Source: an uncultured Paracoccaceae bacterium
GTDB taxonomy: Bacteria > Pseudomonadota > Alphaproteobacteria > Rhodobacterales > Rhodobacteraceae
DNA: 40,382 bases
Direction of reading: 5' to 3'
Assembly (NCBI GenBank): GCA_937883775.1
Contig: CAKZXZ010000041.1
Location: forward strand, 1 to 40,382
The notes below the pieces were generated by a model that saw nothing but the letters and a program-made list of their open reading frames with translations, was not told the origin of the DNA and did not search any database. Positions 32,927 to 40,382 of the stretch are shown here, piece after piece. The translations under genes and the position numbers were made by a program. The first letter of the stretch is position 1. The number at the start of each line of letters is the position of its first letter.

Positions 32927-33199
32927 ATGACACGTATCGCACTTATCGCAGCTCTCGCACTTGGCGCCGCAGCACCGGCATTCGCCGCAAGCACACTGGG
33001 CGTCACGTCCCCCGCCGAACGGGCTGCCATGAACAACTTCGACGTTGATTTCATGACTTCGACCGATCTGGGCAAAACCTCCCCTGCTGAGATCGCAGGC
33101 ATGCCCGCACAGTCGTCCGATGTGATCTCCACACAGAACGCAAACACGCTGGCAACGCTGGGTGTCACATCCCCAGCCGAGCGGAACGCTCTGAAGTAA
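32927..33199 (+). CDS. Small secreted protein with duplicated LGVTSPAER motif
   Basis: This 90-residue protein has a clear signal peptide (MTRIALIAALALGAAAPAFA) and a 70-residue mature part with no cysteine. The motif TLGVTSPAERAA at the mature N-terminus recurs as TLGVTSPAERNA at the C-terminus, and a related LGKTSPAEIAG lies between them, so the mature chain is built from about three copies of a short unit. I know no function. AAGGA lies before the ATG, and a strong terminator follows. The gene probably forms its own transcript. Confidence 0.72.
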   Translation: MTRIALIAALALGAAAPAFAASTLGVTSPAERAAMNNFDVDFMTSTDLGKTSPAEIAGMPAQSSDVISTQNANTLATLGVTSPAERNALK

Positions 33200-33216
33200 G
33201 TCACCCACTACAAACG

Positions 33217-33255
33217 AAAAAGCCCTCCGAAGCATCACCTTCGGAGGGCTTTTTT
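33217..33255. terminator. Bidirectional terminator
   Basis: GCCCTCCGAAG (33222-33232) pairs perfectly with CTTCGGAGGGC (33239-33249) across a six-base loop. It is flanked by five A residues on the left and six T residues on the right, so it can stop transcription from the small secreted protein gene and from the convergent nqrM gene. Confidence 0.92.
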
Positions 33256-33274
33256 CATGCGCAACCGAAACGGA

Positions 33275-33517
33275 TCAGGCTTCGGCCTCACGCTCCATCT
33301 GTGCGACCATCGCGCGGGCGCGCTTGCACTGCAGCCTATCGCGCAGGGGGCTGTCCGGGTCGACGGGCTTTTTGCACACAAGACATTTGTCTGCCCCCGC
33401 AACCGCGTTCAAACCGCCACAGCTTCCCTTGATCGTTTTGCCCATCAAAATCGCACCAATCGCCATACCCGTGACGATCAGCAACAAAAAGATGAAGGCA
33501 AAGATGAAGGTTTCCAT
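33275..33517 (-). CDS. nqrM: Na+-NQR maturation factor NqrM
   Basis: This 80-residue protein has one N-terminal membrane helix (about 4-25) followed by a cysteine-rich tail with GSCGGLNAV, CLVC and a fourth cysteine (C33, C45, C48, C64). This is the NqrM (formerly DUF539) layout. NqrM is needed to install the iron centre held between NqrD and NqrE during assembly of the sodium pump. It follows apbE on the same strand 18 bases downstream, and both diverge from nqrABCDEF. Confidence 0.9.
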   Translation of the reverse strand: METFIFAFIFLLLIVTGMAIGAILMGKTIKGSCGGLNAVAGADKCLVCKKPVDPDSPLRDRLQCKRARAMVAQMEREAEA

Positions 33518-33535
33518 GACGATCCCAACGGCTGC

Positions 33536-34564
33536 TTACTCCAACATAGTATCGCCGATCAGCTCTGAAAAGGCACGGCTGGCGGATGTGACAAAAGCGC
33601 CGTCCTCACGTGTGATGAACAACACGGCAAGCCCTTCGGCCTCTGCCATCGGCAAGCCCACCTCTTCACCCACCACCAAAAGTGCCGTCGCCCAGCCATC
33701 TGCCAGCGTGGCGCTTTCCGCCAAAACGGTGACCGACGCAGTGTTGTGCGTCACGGGTCGACCGGTGGTCGGATCAAGAATGTGCGAATAGCGCTGCCCG
33801 TCCGCTTCGAAATAGTTGCGGTAGTCGCCCGACGTCGCCAACCCATAGCCCGATACCGGCACGATCAGTTCGACAACGCGCCCGGCCACATCGGGCCGCT
33901 CAATGCCGATGGCCCACGGCTCCCCCTCGGCGTTGACGCCTCGGGTCACCAGATCACCCCCGATCTCGACAAGATAGCGGGTCACGCCCGCATCTGTCAG
34001 CGTGCGGGCAACCGCGTCAACGCCAAAGCCCTTCGCAATGGCCGACAGGTTCACCGACACGCCATCAGCGGATTTCGTCAGCGTCGCGCCATCCATTGTC
34101 AGCACCGATCGTTGACCAACCAGATCAAGCGCTGCGTTTACCTCGGCGGGGGGCGGCACGGCGTCCTCGGGCGTGCGCGTGCCAAAGCCCCAAAGTTCGA
34201 TCAACGGCGCCAGCGTGACATCAAACCGTGCCCCGCTTGCGTCGTGAATGTCGTTGGCCATCGCCATCACGGTGGCAAAATCCTCTGACAAGGGTACGGG
34301 TTCAAGGGCCGCAGACGAATTGAACCGCGACACCTCAGATTGCGGATCCCAGTTCGACATCGAGGCGTTCACAGCCTCCAATGTCGCCGCGATTGCGCTT
34401 TGCATCGCTTCTTCTTCCAGGGTGTCGGGCGGATCGACAACGGTCACGTTAAAGGTCGTGCCCATTGTCTCGCCCGAAAAGCGCAGCACATCGGGCGTGT
34501 CGTCGCCAAAAATGCACCCTGTCAAAGCAAAAAGGGACAAGAACGCGGCTAAGGATCGGATCAT
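33536..34564 (-). CDS. apbE: FAD:protein FMN transferase ApbE (lipoprotein)
   Basis: This 342-residue protein has a lipoprotein signal peptide with lipobox LTGC (lipidated C17) and is expected to face the periplasm. It covalently attaches FMN from FAD to a threonine of target proteins. Family motifs are MGTTFNV near the N-terminus, NLSAIAKGFGVDAVA, EIGGDLVTRG and YSHILDPTTGRPVTH. Its targets here should be NqrB and NqrC, both of which carry the acceptor motif. It is divergent from nqrA, with 199 bases between them, and is followed by nqrM. Confidence 0.95.
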   Translation of the reverse strand: MIRSLAAFLSLFALTGCIFGDDTPDVLRFSGETMGTTFNVTVVDPPDTLEEEAMQSAIAATLEAVNASMSNWDPQSEVSRFNSSAALEPVPLSEDFATVMAMANDIHDASGARFDVTLAPLIELWGFGTRTPEDAVPPPAEVNAALDLVGQRSVLTMDGATLTKSADGVSVNLSAIAKGFGVDAVARTLTDAGVTRYLVEIGGDLVTRGVNAEGEPWAIGIERPDVAGRVVELIVPVSGYGLATSGDYRNYFEADGQRYSHILDPTTGRPVTHNTASVTVLAESATLADGWATALLVVGEEVGLPMAEAEGLAVLFITREDGAFVTSASRAFSELIGDTMLE

Positions 34565-34763
34565 AAGGTCTGCTTTCCCAAAGAAGTGTATGGCTGATGC
34601 TGAAATATCGGCGACGGGTCAAGAAAAGAGCCTGACCGATGGCGGCAATTTGCTAAATGCGACCCAACGGAGCATGGGCAATCTGCCGCATAGAGTGCGC
34701 GTGCACAAAGGCATACTAATCTAGCCAAACCAAGCCAGCCTCTCGCCAAGGCAACGAGATAAT
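34565..34763. promoter_or_regulatory. Divergent promoter region between apbE and nqrA
   Basis: These 199 bases must contain the promoters of both apbE-nqrM and nqrABCDEF. I see no convincing -35/-10 pair, strong dyad or hairpin. The ribosome binding site before nqrA is weak (ACGAGA about five bases from the ATG at 34764). Confidence 0.4.
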
Positions 34764-36092
34764 ATGACAAATCTGACTTTCAAGAAGGGCCTCGACCTGC
34801 CAATTGCAGGGGCGCCCAGCCAAACAGTGCAAGACACTGATTTCCCTGCCTCAGTTGCCCTGATCGGGGCCGATACTGTGGATTTGAAGCCCAAAATGCT
34901 GATCGCTGAAGGGGACGAGGTGCGCCGCGGGCAGCCGTTGTTCTGTCACAAGGATTCGCCCGATGTGATGTATACTGCGCCCGCCACCGGTAAGGTTCGC
35001 GCCATCAATCGTGGCGCGCGTCGCGTGCTGCAAAGTGTCGTCATTGACGTCACTGACGCCAAGGATGCCGGTCTGGATTTTTCGAGCGAGACGGATTTGC
35101 GGACCAAGCTGGCCGCCTCCGGGTTGTGGACATCGTTTCGGACACGCCCATACTCGAAAGTGCCCGCGTTGGACGCCGAAGCGGCCGCGATTTTCGTCAC
35201 CGCCATGGATACAGAGCCGCTTTGCGCTGACGCCAGCGTCATCATCAACGACCGCGCCGCCGAGTTTGAGGAAGGCTTGCTAGCGATCGCTTCGCTGACC
35301 GAAGGGCCAACATATCTGTGCCACAAGCCCGAGGATCAGATCCCCGGTATGGGCGCACAGGAAATCACTCCGCAAAGCTTTGCCGGCCCGCATCCTGCAG
35401 GTCTTGCAGGCACGCACATCCATTTCCTGCAGCCTCCCAAAGCGGGTGAGGCGGTCTGGACCGTCGGGTATCAAGACGTCATCGCCATCGGTGCGCTGCT
35501 GCGCACGGGCTATTTAGACCCAAGCCGCATCGTCGCGCTCTCCGGCCCAATGGCCAAGAACCCACGCCTTCTGCGCACTGTTCTTGGCGCACCGCTTGTC
35601 GAATTGACCGAGGGTGAGATCGAAGGCGACGCGCCTTGCCGCATCATCTCTGGCTCGGTCCTCACAGGAACAGCCGCCGATGGCCCCTTTGCCTATCTGG
35701 GCCGCTATGCCCGTCAAGTGACCCTGATTGAAGAAGACCACAAGCAACTGGTCCTCGGCTGGATCGCCCCGCAAACGAACCGCTATTCCACGCAGCCCGT
35801 GCTGGCCTCCAGCTTCTTGGGCCGCAAGCTCTATAACATGACCTCCAACCTGAATGGCGGTCGCCGCGCGATGGTGCCCACTGGCACATTCGAACGCCTC
35901 ATGCCGCAAGATTACCTGCCCACGCAGCTGCTCCGCGCGCTGCTGGTCATGGACACCGACACCGCACAAGCGCTGGGCGCGATGGAGCTGGACGAGGAAG
36001 ACCTCGCCCTGTGCACCTTCGCCTGCCCGGCAAAATACGAATACGGAGAGGCGCTTCGCAAAAGCCTCACCAAGATCGAGAAAGAGGGCTGA
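34764..36092 (+). CDS. nqrA: Na+-translocating NADH:quinone reductase subunit A
   Basis: This 442-residue peripheral cytoplasmic subunit is part of the six-subunit sodium pump that oxidises NADH and reduces ubiquinone. The opening FKKGLDLPIAGAPSQ, the lipoyl-like segment PKMLIAEGDEVRRGQPLFCHKDSPDVMYTAPATGKVRAINRGARR, and the C-terminal CTFACPAKYEYGEALRKSLTKIEKEG are characteristic of NqrA. It is first in the operon; three bases separate it from nqrB. Confidence 0.96.
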   Translation: MTNLTFKKGLDLPIAGAPSQTVQDTDFPASVALIGADTVDLKPKMLIAEGDEVRRGQPLFCHKDSPDVMYTAPATGKVRAINRGARRVLQSVVIDVTDAKDAGLDFSSETDLRTKLAASGLWTSFRTRPYSKVPALDAEAAAIFVTAMDTEPLCADASVIINDRAAEFEEGLLAIASLTEGPTYLCHKPEDQIPGMGAQEITPQSFAGPHPAGLAGTHIHFLQPPKAGEAVWTVGYQDVIAIGALLRTGYLDPSRIVALSGPMAKNPRLLRTVLGAPLVELTEGEIEGDAPCRIISGSVLTGTAADGPFAYLGRYARQVTLIEEDHKQLVLGWIAPQTNRYSTQPVLASSFLGRKLYNMTSNLNGGRRAMVPTGTFERLMPQDYLPTQLLRALLVMDTDTAQALGAMELDEEDLALCTFACPAKYEYGEALRKSLTKIEKEG

Positions 36093-36095
36093 GCC

Positions 36096-37301
36096 ATGGG
36101 CACACGCAGTTTCTTCGACCGACTTGAGCCGCATTTCGTCAACGGGGGCAAATACGAGAAGTATTTCCCGCTCTACGAAATGGTGGAAAGTTTCGTCTAC
36201 ACCCCCAAAACGGTGACCAAAGCCGCGCCGCATGCGCGCAGCTTCATCGATATGAAACGCATCATGATTTACGTGGTCGTCGCCACGATCCCCTGCATCA
36301 TGATGGCGTTCTACAACACTGGCTTTCAGGCCAACGCCGCAATGGCCGCCACGGGGATCGAACCCTCGGGCTGGCGCGCGGCGGTCCTGTCGGCGCTGGG
36401 CATCGGGTTCAACCCCGACAATGTCTTCGCCAACATGGCCCACGGCTTCATGTATTTCCTGCCGATCTACGTGGTCACACTGGTCGCAGGCGGCGTGTGC
36501 GAGGTGATCTTTTCGGTCATTCGCGGCCACGAGGTGAACGAGGGCTTCCTTGTCACCTCCATGCTTTACGTGCTGATCCTGCCCGCCACCACGCCCCTCT
36601 GGCAGGTGGCCCTCGGCATCATCTTCGGTGTCGTGATCGGCAAGGAAGTCTTTGGCGGGACCGGTAAAAACTTCCTCAACCCCGCCCTTGTAGGCCGCGC
36701 GTTCCTCTATTTCGCCTACCCTGCACAGATGTCCGGTGACAGCGTTTGGGTTGCTGTGGACGGCTACTCCGGCGCCACCGCGCTGGCGATCAGCGCCTCC
36801 GACGGCTACCAGACGCTGGCGGCCAAAGGCATGACATGGTGGGACAGCTTCCTGGGGTTCGTGCCAGGCTCCATGGGCGAAACCTCGACCCTCGCGGCGC
36901 TCATCGGCGTGGCTTTCCTGATGCTCACCAAGATCGCCAACTGGCGTCTGGTCGCAGGGTGCCTCTTGGGCATGATCGCCTTTTCCGGCCTGCTCAACAT
37001 CATCGGCTCTGATACCAACCCGATGTTCGCAATGCCGTGGTACTGGCACCTTGTGATCGGCGGCTATGCCTTCGGTCTGGCCTTCATGGTGGTCGAGCCG
37101 GTCTCGGCCAGTCACACCAATATGGGCCGCTGGATCTACGGCGCGCTCATCGGCTTCATGGTTGTGATGATCCGCGTCATCAACCCAGCCTTCCCCGAAG
37201 GCATGATGCTCGCGATCCTCTTTGCCAACATCTTCGCCCCGCTGATCGACCACTTCGTCGTTCAGGCCAACATCAAAAGAAGGGCCAAGCGGTATGTCTG
37301 A
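36096..37301 (+). CDS. nqrB: Na+-translocating NADH:quinone reductase subunit B
   Basis: This 401-residue membrane subunit has about ten helices and carries a covalently bound FMN. The acceptor is T228 in [10 protein letters not shown], which matches the ApbE flavinylation motif D-x2-S/A-GAT. NqrB also forms much of the sodium pathway and holds riboflavin near the quinone site. Other family segments are [19 protein letters not shown] and the NxG-type [23 protein letters not shown]. The stop overlaps the nqrC start by eight bases. Confidence 0.96.
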   Translation: MGTRSFFDRLEPHFVNGGKYEKYFPLYEMVESFVYTPKTVTKAAPHARSFIDMKRIMIYVVVATIPCIMMAFYNTGFQANAAMAATGIEPSGWRAAVLSALGIGFNPDNVFANMAHGFMYFLPIYVVTLVAGGVCEVIFSVIRGHEVNEGFLVTSMLYVLILPATTPLWQVALGIIFGVVIGKEVFGGTGKNFLNPALVGRAFLYFAYPAQMSGDSVWVAVDGYSGATALAISASDGYQTLAAKGMTWWDSFLGFVPGSMGETSTLAALIGVAFLMLTKIANWRLVAGCLLGMIAFSGLLNIIGSDTNPMFAMPWYWHLVIGGYAFGLAFMVVEPVSASHTNMGRWIYGALIGFMVVMIRVINPAFPEGMMLAILFANIFAPLIDHFVVQANIKRRAKRYV

Positions 37302-38109
37302 CGTCCAACCCACAGCCCCCAAAGGCCCCATCGGCCGCTTTCTGGCACTGCCGCCCGACAGCACGCCCAAGACGATCTTCGTCGCAGTGGCCCTGTGCCT
37401 GTTCTGCTCGATGATCGTATCGGTCGCTGCCGTGTCGCTGCGCCCGGTGCAGGACGCCAACTCGCTGGTCGACAAGCGCAAGAACATCCTGCAGGTCGCT
37501 GGCATCTACGAGGACGGCATCAACGTAAACGAAGCCTTCGGCGCGTTCGAGCAGCGCATCCTCGAAGTGTCCACCGGCGAGTTTTCTGACGAGATTTCGG
37601 TCGAAGGTTTTGACGATATCCAATCCGCCTCCGATCCCGAGTTATCGCGCGAACTGACCAACGACATCGCAGGCATTGGCCGTCAGCCCAACTTCGTCAC
37701 CGCCTATCTGCTGAAAGACGAGGCGGGCGAGTTGGACAAGGTTGTCCTGCCGCTCTGGGGCTACGGCCTTTGGTCCACGCTCTACGGCTTTGTCGCAATC
37801 GAAGAGGACGGCAACGAAATCTACGGCCTGCAATTCTATGACCACGGCGAAACGCCGGGGTTAGGCGCCGAGGTCGACAACCCCAACTGGAAATCCCAGT
37901 GGCAGGGCAAGAAGCTGACCGACAGCACCGGAGAGCTGCGCATCACCGTCGCCAAGGGCAACCCCTCTGCCGACATGATCGACCACCACATCGACGCGCT
38001 GGCCGGTGCGACGCTGACCTCGGTCGGTGTCGACAACCTCGTGAAATTCTGGATGGGCGAGCAAGGCTACGCCCCCTTCCTCGTCAAACTTCAACAGGGA
38101 GGGCTGTAA
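37294..38109 (+). CDS. nqrC: Na+-translocating NADH:quinone reductase subunit C
   Basis: This 271-residue subunit has one N-terminal membrane helix (about 30-50) and a periplasmic FMN domain. The covalent FMN acceptor is T240 in [10 protein letters not shown]. Also typical is [25 protein letters not shown] in the middle. It overlaps nqrB by eight bases and ends one base before nqrD, so translation is coupled through the operon. Confidence 0.96.
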   Translation: MSDVQPTAPKGPIGRFLALPPDSTPKTIFVAVALCLFCSMIVSVAAVSLRPVQDANSLVDKRKNILQVAGIYEDGINVNEAFGAFEQRILEVSTGEFSDEISVEGFDDIQSASDPELSRELTNDIAGIGRQPNFVTAYLLKDEAGELDKVVLPLWGYGLWSTLYGFVAIEEDGNEIYGLQFYDHGETPGLGAEVDNPNWKSQWQGKKLTDSTGELRITVAKGNPSADMIDHHIDALAGATLTSVGVDNLVKFWMGEQGYAPFLVKLQQGGL

Positions 38110-38110
38110 T

Positions 38111-38764
38111 ATGGCCCAGACAACCCGCGATCTGCTGGTCGACCCGATGGTCGACAACAACCCGATCACCTTGCAAGTGCTGGGCATCTGCTCCGCGCTC
38201 GCCGTGACCTCCTCGCTGACCGTGTCTGCGGTGATGGCGCTGGCGGTGACGCTGGTGACGGGCTTTTCCGGCTTCTTCATCTCCTGCATCCGCAACCAGA
38301 TCCCCAGCTCGATCCGGATCATCGTTCAGATGGTCATCATCGCCTCGCTGGTGATCCTCGTGGACCAAGTGCTCAAAGCCTTCGCCTACGAGATCAGCAA
38401 GACGCTCTCGGTCTTCGTCGGCCTCATCATCACCAACTGCATCGTGATGGGCCGCGCCGAGGCCTTCGCCATGAAGAACCCGCCCGTCGCGTCCTTCCTT
38501 GACGGCATCGGCAACGGCTTGGGCTACTCGCTGATCCTGCTCATGGTCGGCTTTTTCCGCGAACTTTTTGGTGCAGGCACGCTCTTTGGCATCACCGTGC
38601 TGCCCACCGTGAACAACGGCGGCTGGTATGTCCCGAACGGCATGCTGCTGCTGCCGCCCTCTGCGTTCTTCGTGATCGGCCTCATCATCTGGGCCTTCCG
38701 CGCCTGGAAGCCCGAACAGGTCGAAAAGCGTGAATACAAGATCCAGGAAGCGGAGGCACACTGA
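38111..38764 (+). CDS. nqrD: Na+-translocating NADH:quinone reductase subunit D
   Basis: This 217-residue membrane protein has about six helices. It pairs with NqrE in an inverted arrangement, and the two supply cysteines to an intramembrane iron centre. The expected cysteines are C27 ([10 protein letters not shown]) and C110 ([13 protein letters not shown]). The stop shares its last base with the ATG of nqrE. Confidence 0.96.
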   Translation: MAQTTRDLLVDPMVDNNPITLQVLGICSALAVTSSLTVSAVMALAVTLVTGFSGFFISCIRNQIPSSIRIIVQMVIIASLVILVDQVLKAFAYEISKTLSVFVGLIITNCIVMGRAEAFAMKNPPVASFLDGIGNGLGYSLILLMVGFFRELFGAGTLFGITVLPTVNNGGWYVPNGMLLLPPSAFFVIGLIIWAFRAWKPEQVEKREYKIQEAEAH

Positions 38765-39372
38765 TGGAAGGTCTTCTCTCCCTCGCCGTAAAGGCCATCT
38801 TCGTAGAGAACCTCGCGCTCTCGTTCTTCCTTGGCATGTGCACGTTCATCGCCGTGTCGAAAAAGATCAGCACCGCGCTTGGCCTGGGCATCTCTGTCAT
38901 CGTTGTCCAAGCGATCACCGTGCCCACGAACAACCTGATCCTGACCTACCTGCTGAAACCCGGTGCCCTCGCTTGGGCCGGCTTCCCTGAGGTTGATCTG
39001 ACCTTCCTTGGCCTCATCAGCTACATCGGCGTCATCGCCGCCATGGTCCAAATCCTCGAGATGACCCTCGATCGCTTTTTCCCGCCGCTCTACAACGCGC
39101 TGGGCATCTTCCTGCCGCTCATCACCGTGAACTGCGCCATCCTCGGTGGCTCTCTTTTCATGGTCGAACGGGACTACAACTTCGCCGAAGCGACCACATA
39201 TGGTATTGCATCAGGCGTTGGTTGGGCGCTCGCCATCACCGCAATGGCAGGCGTGCGCGAGAAGCTGAAATACTCTGATATTCCTGACGGTCTGCAAGGC
39301 CTCGGGATCACCTTCATCACCGCTGGACTGATGGCCATTGGCTTTATGTCCTTCTCCGGCGTCAAACTGTAA
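38764..39372 (+). CDS. nqrE: Na+-translocating NADH:quinone reductase subunit E
   Basis: This 202-residue membrane protein has about six helices and is homologous to NqrD. The iron-centre cysteines are C26 ([14 protein letters not shown]) and C124 ([10 protein letters not shown]). The start overlaps the nqrD stop by one base (TGATG). A good ribosome binding site for nqrF lies directly after its stop. Confidence 0.96.
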   Translation: MEGLLSLAVKAIFVENLALSFFLGMCTFIAVSKKISTALGLGISVIVVQAITVPTNNLILTYLLKPGALAWAGFPEVDLTFLGLISYIGVIAAMVQILEMTLDRFFPPLYNALGIFLPLITVNCAILGGSLFMVERDYNFAEATTYGIASGVGWALAITAMAGVREKLKYSDIPDGLQGLGITFITAGLMAIGFMSFSGVKL

Positions 39373-39385
39373 GGGAGCGTTTATA

Positions 39386-40382
39386 ATGGAAACCTTCAGC
39401 CTTGGCGTCGCGCTGTTCACGCTCATCGTTATCATGCTGGTCACCCTGATCCTCGTCGCCCGCTCGCGACTGGTCTCGACCGGCGATGTCTCGATCACGA
39501 TCAACGGCGAAAAGACGATCAAAGTCCCCGCCGGTGGCAAGCTGCTGCAAACGCTGGCCGAACAAAAACTGTTCGTCCCCTCGGCGTGCGGCGGCGGCGG
39601 CACCTGCGCCCAATGCCGGGTGAAAATCCACTCTGGCGGCGGCTCCATCCTGCCGACTGAGGAAGGCCATATCACCAAGCGCGAAGCCTCCTGCGGCGAC
39701 CGCCTGTCCTGTCAGGTCGCGGTCAAGCAGGACATGGAAATCGAAGTCCCCGAGGAAGTCTTCGGCGTCAAGAAGTGGAAATGCAAAGTCCGCTCCAACG
39801 ACAACGTCGCGACCTTCATCAAGGAACTGGTGCTGGAACTGCCCGAAGGCGAGGAAGTCAACTTCCGCGCCGGTGGCTACATCCAGATCGAAGCCCCCGC
39901 CTATGAGCTGTCCTACAAAGACTTCGACGTCGACGAGGAATATCACGAAGATTGGGACAAGTTCAAAATCTGGGACGTGAACTCCAAGGTTGATGAACCG
40001 ATTGAGCGCGCCTATTCCATGGCCAACTACCCCGAAGAGCAGGGCATCGTCATGCTCAACGTCCGCATCGCCTCACCGCCCCCCGGCAGCGAAGGCATCC
40101 CCGCGGGCAAAATGTCGTCCTACATCTTCAACCTCAAAGCAGGTGACGAGGTCACAATCTCGGGTCCTTTCGGCGAATTCTTTGCCCGCGAGACCGAGAA
40201 AGAGATGATCTTCGTCGGCGGCGGCGCTGGTATGGCCCCCATGCGCAGCCACTTGTTCGACCAACTCCGCCGCTTGAACTCCAAACGCAAGATCAGCTTC
40301 TGGTACGGCGCCCGCTCCAAGCGCGAAATGTTCTATGTCGAAGATTTCGACATGCTCGACCGCGAGAACGAGAATTTCGAAT
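39386..40382 (+). CDS. nqrF: Na+-translocating NADH:quinone reductase subunit F, 3' end outside window
   Basis: About 332 codons are visible before the window ends; the full protein is usually near 407 residues. It starts at ATG 39386 with AAGGGAG at 39371-39377. Order of parts: one N-terminal membrane helix (about 5-25), a 2Fe-2S ferredoxin domain with C68, C74, C77 and C109 ([12 protein letters not shown] and LSCQV), an FAD domain with RAYSMANYP, and the start of the NADH domain with [12 protein letters not shown]. NqrF accepts electrons from NADH and is the entry point of the pump. The missing C-terminus should complete the NADH-binding domain. Confidence 0.95.
   Translation, partial: METFSLGVALFTLIVIMLVTLILVARSRLVSTGDVSITINGEKTIKVPAGGKLLQTLAEQKLFVPSACGGGGTCAQCRVKIHSGGGSILPTEEGHITKREASCGDRLSCQVAVKQDMEIEVPEEVFGVKKWKCKVRSNDNVATFIKELVLELPEGEEVNFRAGGYIQIEAPAYELSYKDFDVDEEYHEDWDKFKIWDVNSKVDEPIERAYSMANYPEEQGIVMLNVRIASPPPGSEGIPAGKMSSYIFNLKAGDEVTISGPFGEFFARETEKEMIFVGGGAGMAPMRSHLFDQLRRLNSKRKISFWYGARSKREMFYVEDFDMLDRENENFE

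Noticed and set aside
35514-37505. A 663-codon open frame on the minus strand across nqrA, nqrB and nqrC
   Set aside because: It lies entirely antisense to three strongly recognised genes, its product is low-complexity and rich in His, Asp and Gly, and it matches no family. It reflects the GC-rich third positions of the nqr genes.

Overview
The window looks like chromosomal DNA from a marine alphaproteobacterium of the Rhodobacterales (Roseobacter-type). This rests on recognised protein families, GC-rich codon use, and a gene set typical of the group: a MoxR/DUF58/DUF4159 operon, glcDEF, a CuyA-like sulfo-lyase next to an HpsN-like dehydrogenase, and a Na+-NQR operon. No database search was possible. 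I saw no rRNA, tRNA, CRISPR array, transposase or prophage. Genes are densely packed, and only one gene-free stretch exceeds 300 bases (19153-19465).

Layout. 1-5738: a HIT protein cut by the window edge, a small membrane protein, an orphan ABC ATPase, a small zinc-finger protein, DNA polymerase I, an AT-rich small membrane gene and the pseudouridine synthase RluE. 5742-13151: a DUF1285 gene divergent from a four-gene operon (MoxR ATPase, DUF58, BatA/DUF4159 protein, membrane protein of the glutamine-amidotransferase-like fold). 13155-19152: a small periplasmic protein, a DUF599 protein, glycolate oxidase glcDEF and a DUF2189 protein. 19466-22429: two overlapping trypsin-like proteases, an Hsp20 gene with a sigma-32-type promoter and a likely ROSE-type RNA thermometer, and a small secreted protein. 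22443-24961: an ECF sigma factor overlapping a membrane-anchored von Willebrand protein that may be its anti-sigma factor. 25019-27894: a MocR-type regulator divergent from an omega-amino-acid aminotransferase. 27995-31935: a LysR regulator divergent from a three-gene set (CuyA-like sulfo-lyase, Asp/Glu racemase, HpsN-like dehydrogenase). 32015-33199: a CBS protein and two tiny proteins. 33275-40382: nqrM and apbE, divergent from nqrABCDEF; nqrF runs off the right edge.

How the genes work together. The most interesting part is 28965-31935. Its three enzymes can be ordered into a hypothetical route for a C3 amino-sulfonate: oxidation of the amino alcohol cysteinolate to D-cysteate, racemisation to L-cysteate (a sulfonate analogue of aspartate), then cleavage to pyruvate, ammonia and sulfite. 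A LysR gene and a strong dyad operator sit at the divergent promoter. The NQR region carries the sodium pump together with its flavin-attachment enzyme and its iron-centre maturation factor. The hsp20 leader combines transcriptional and probable translational heat control.
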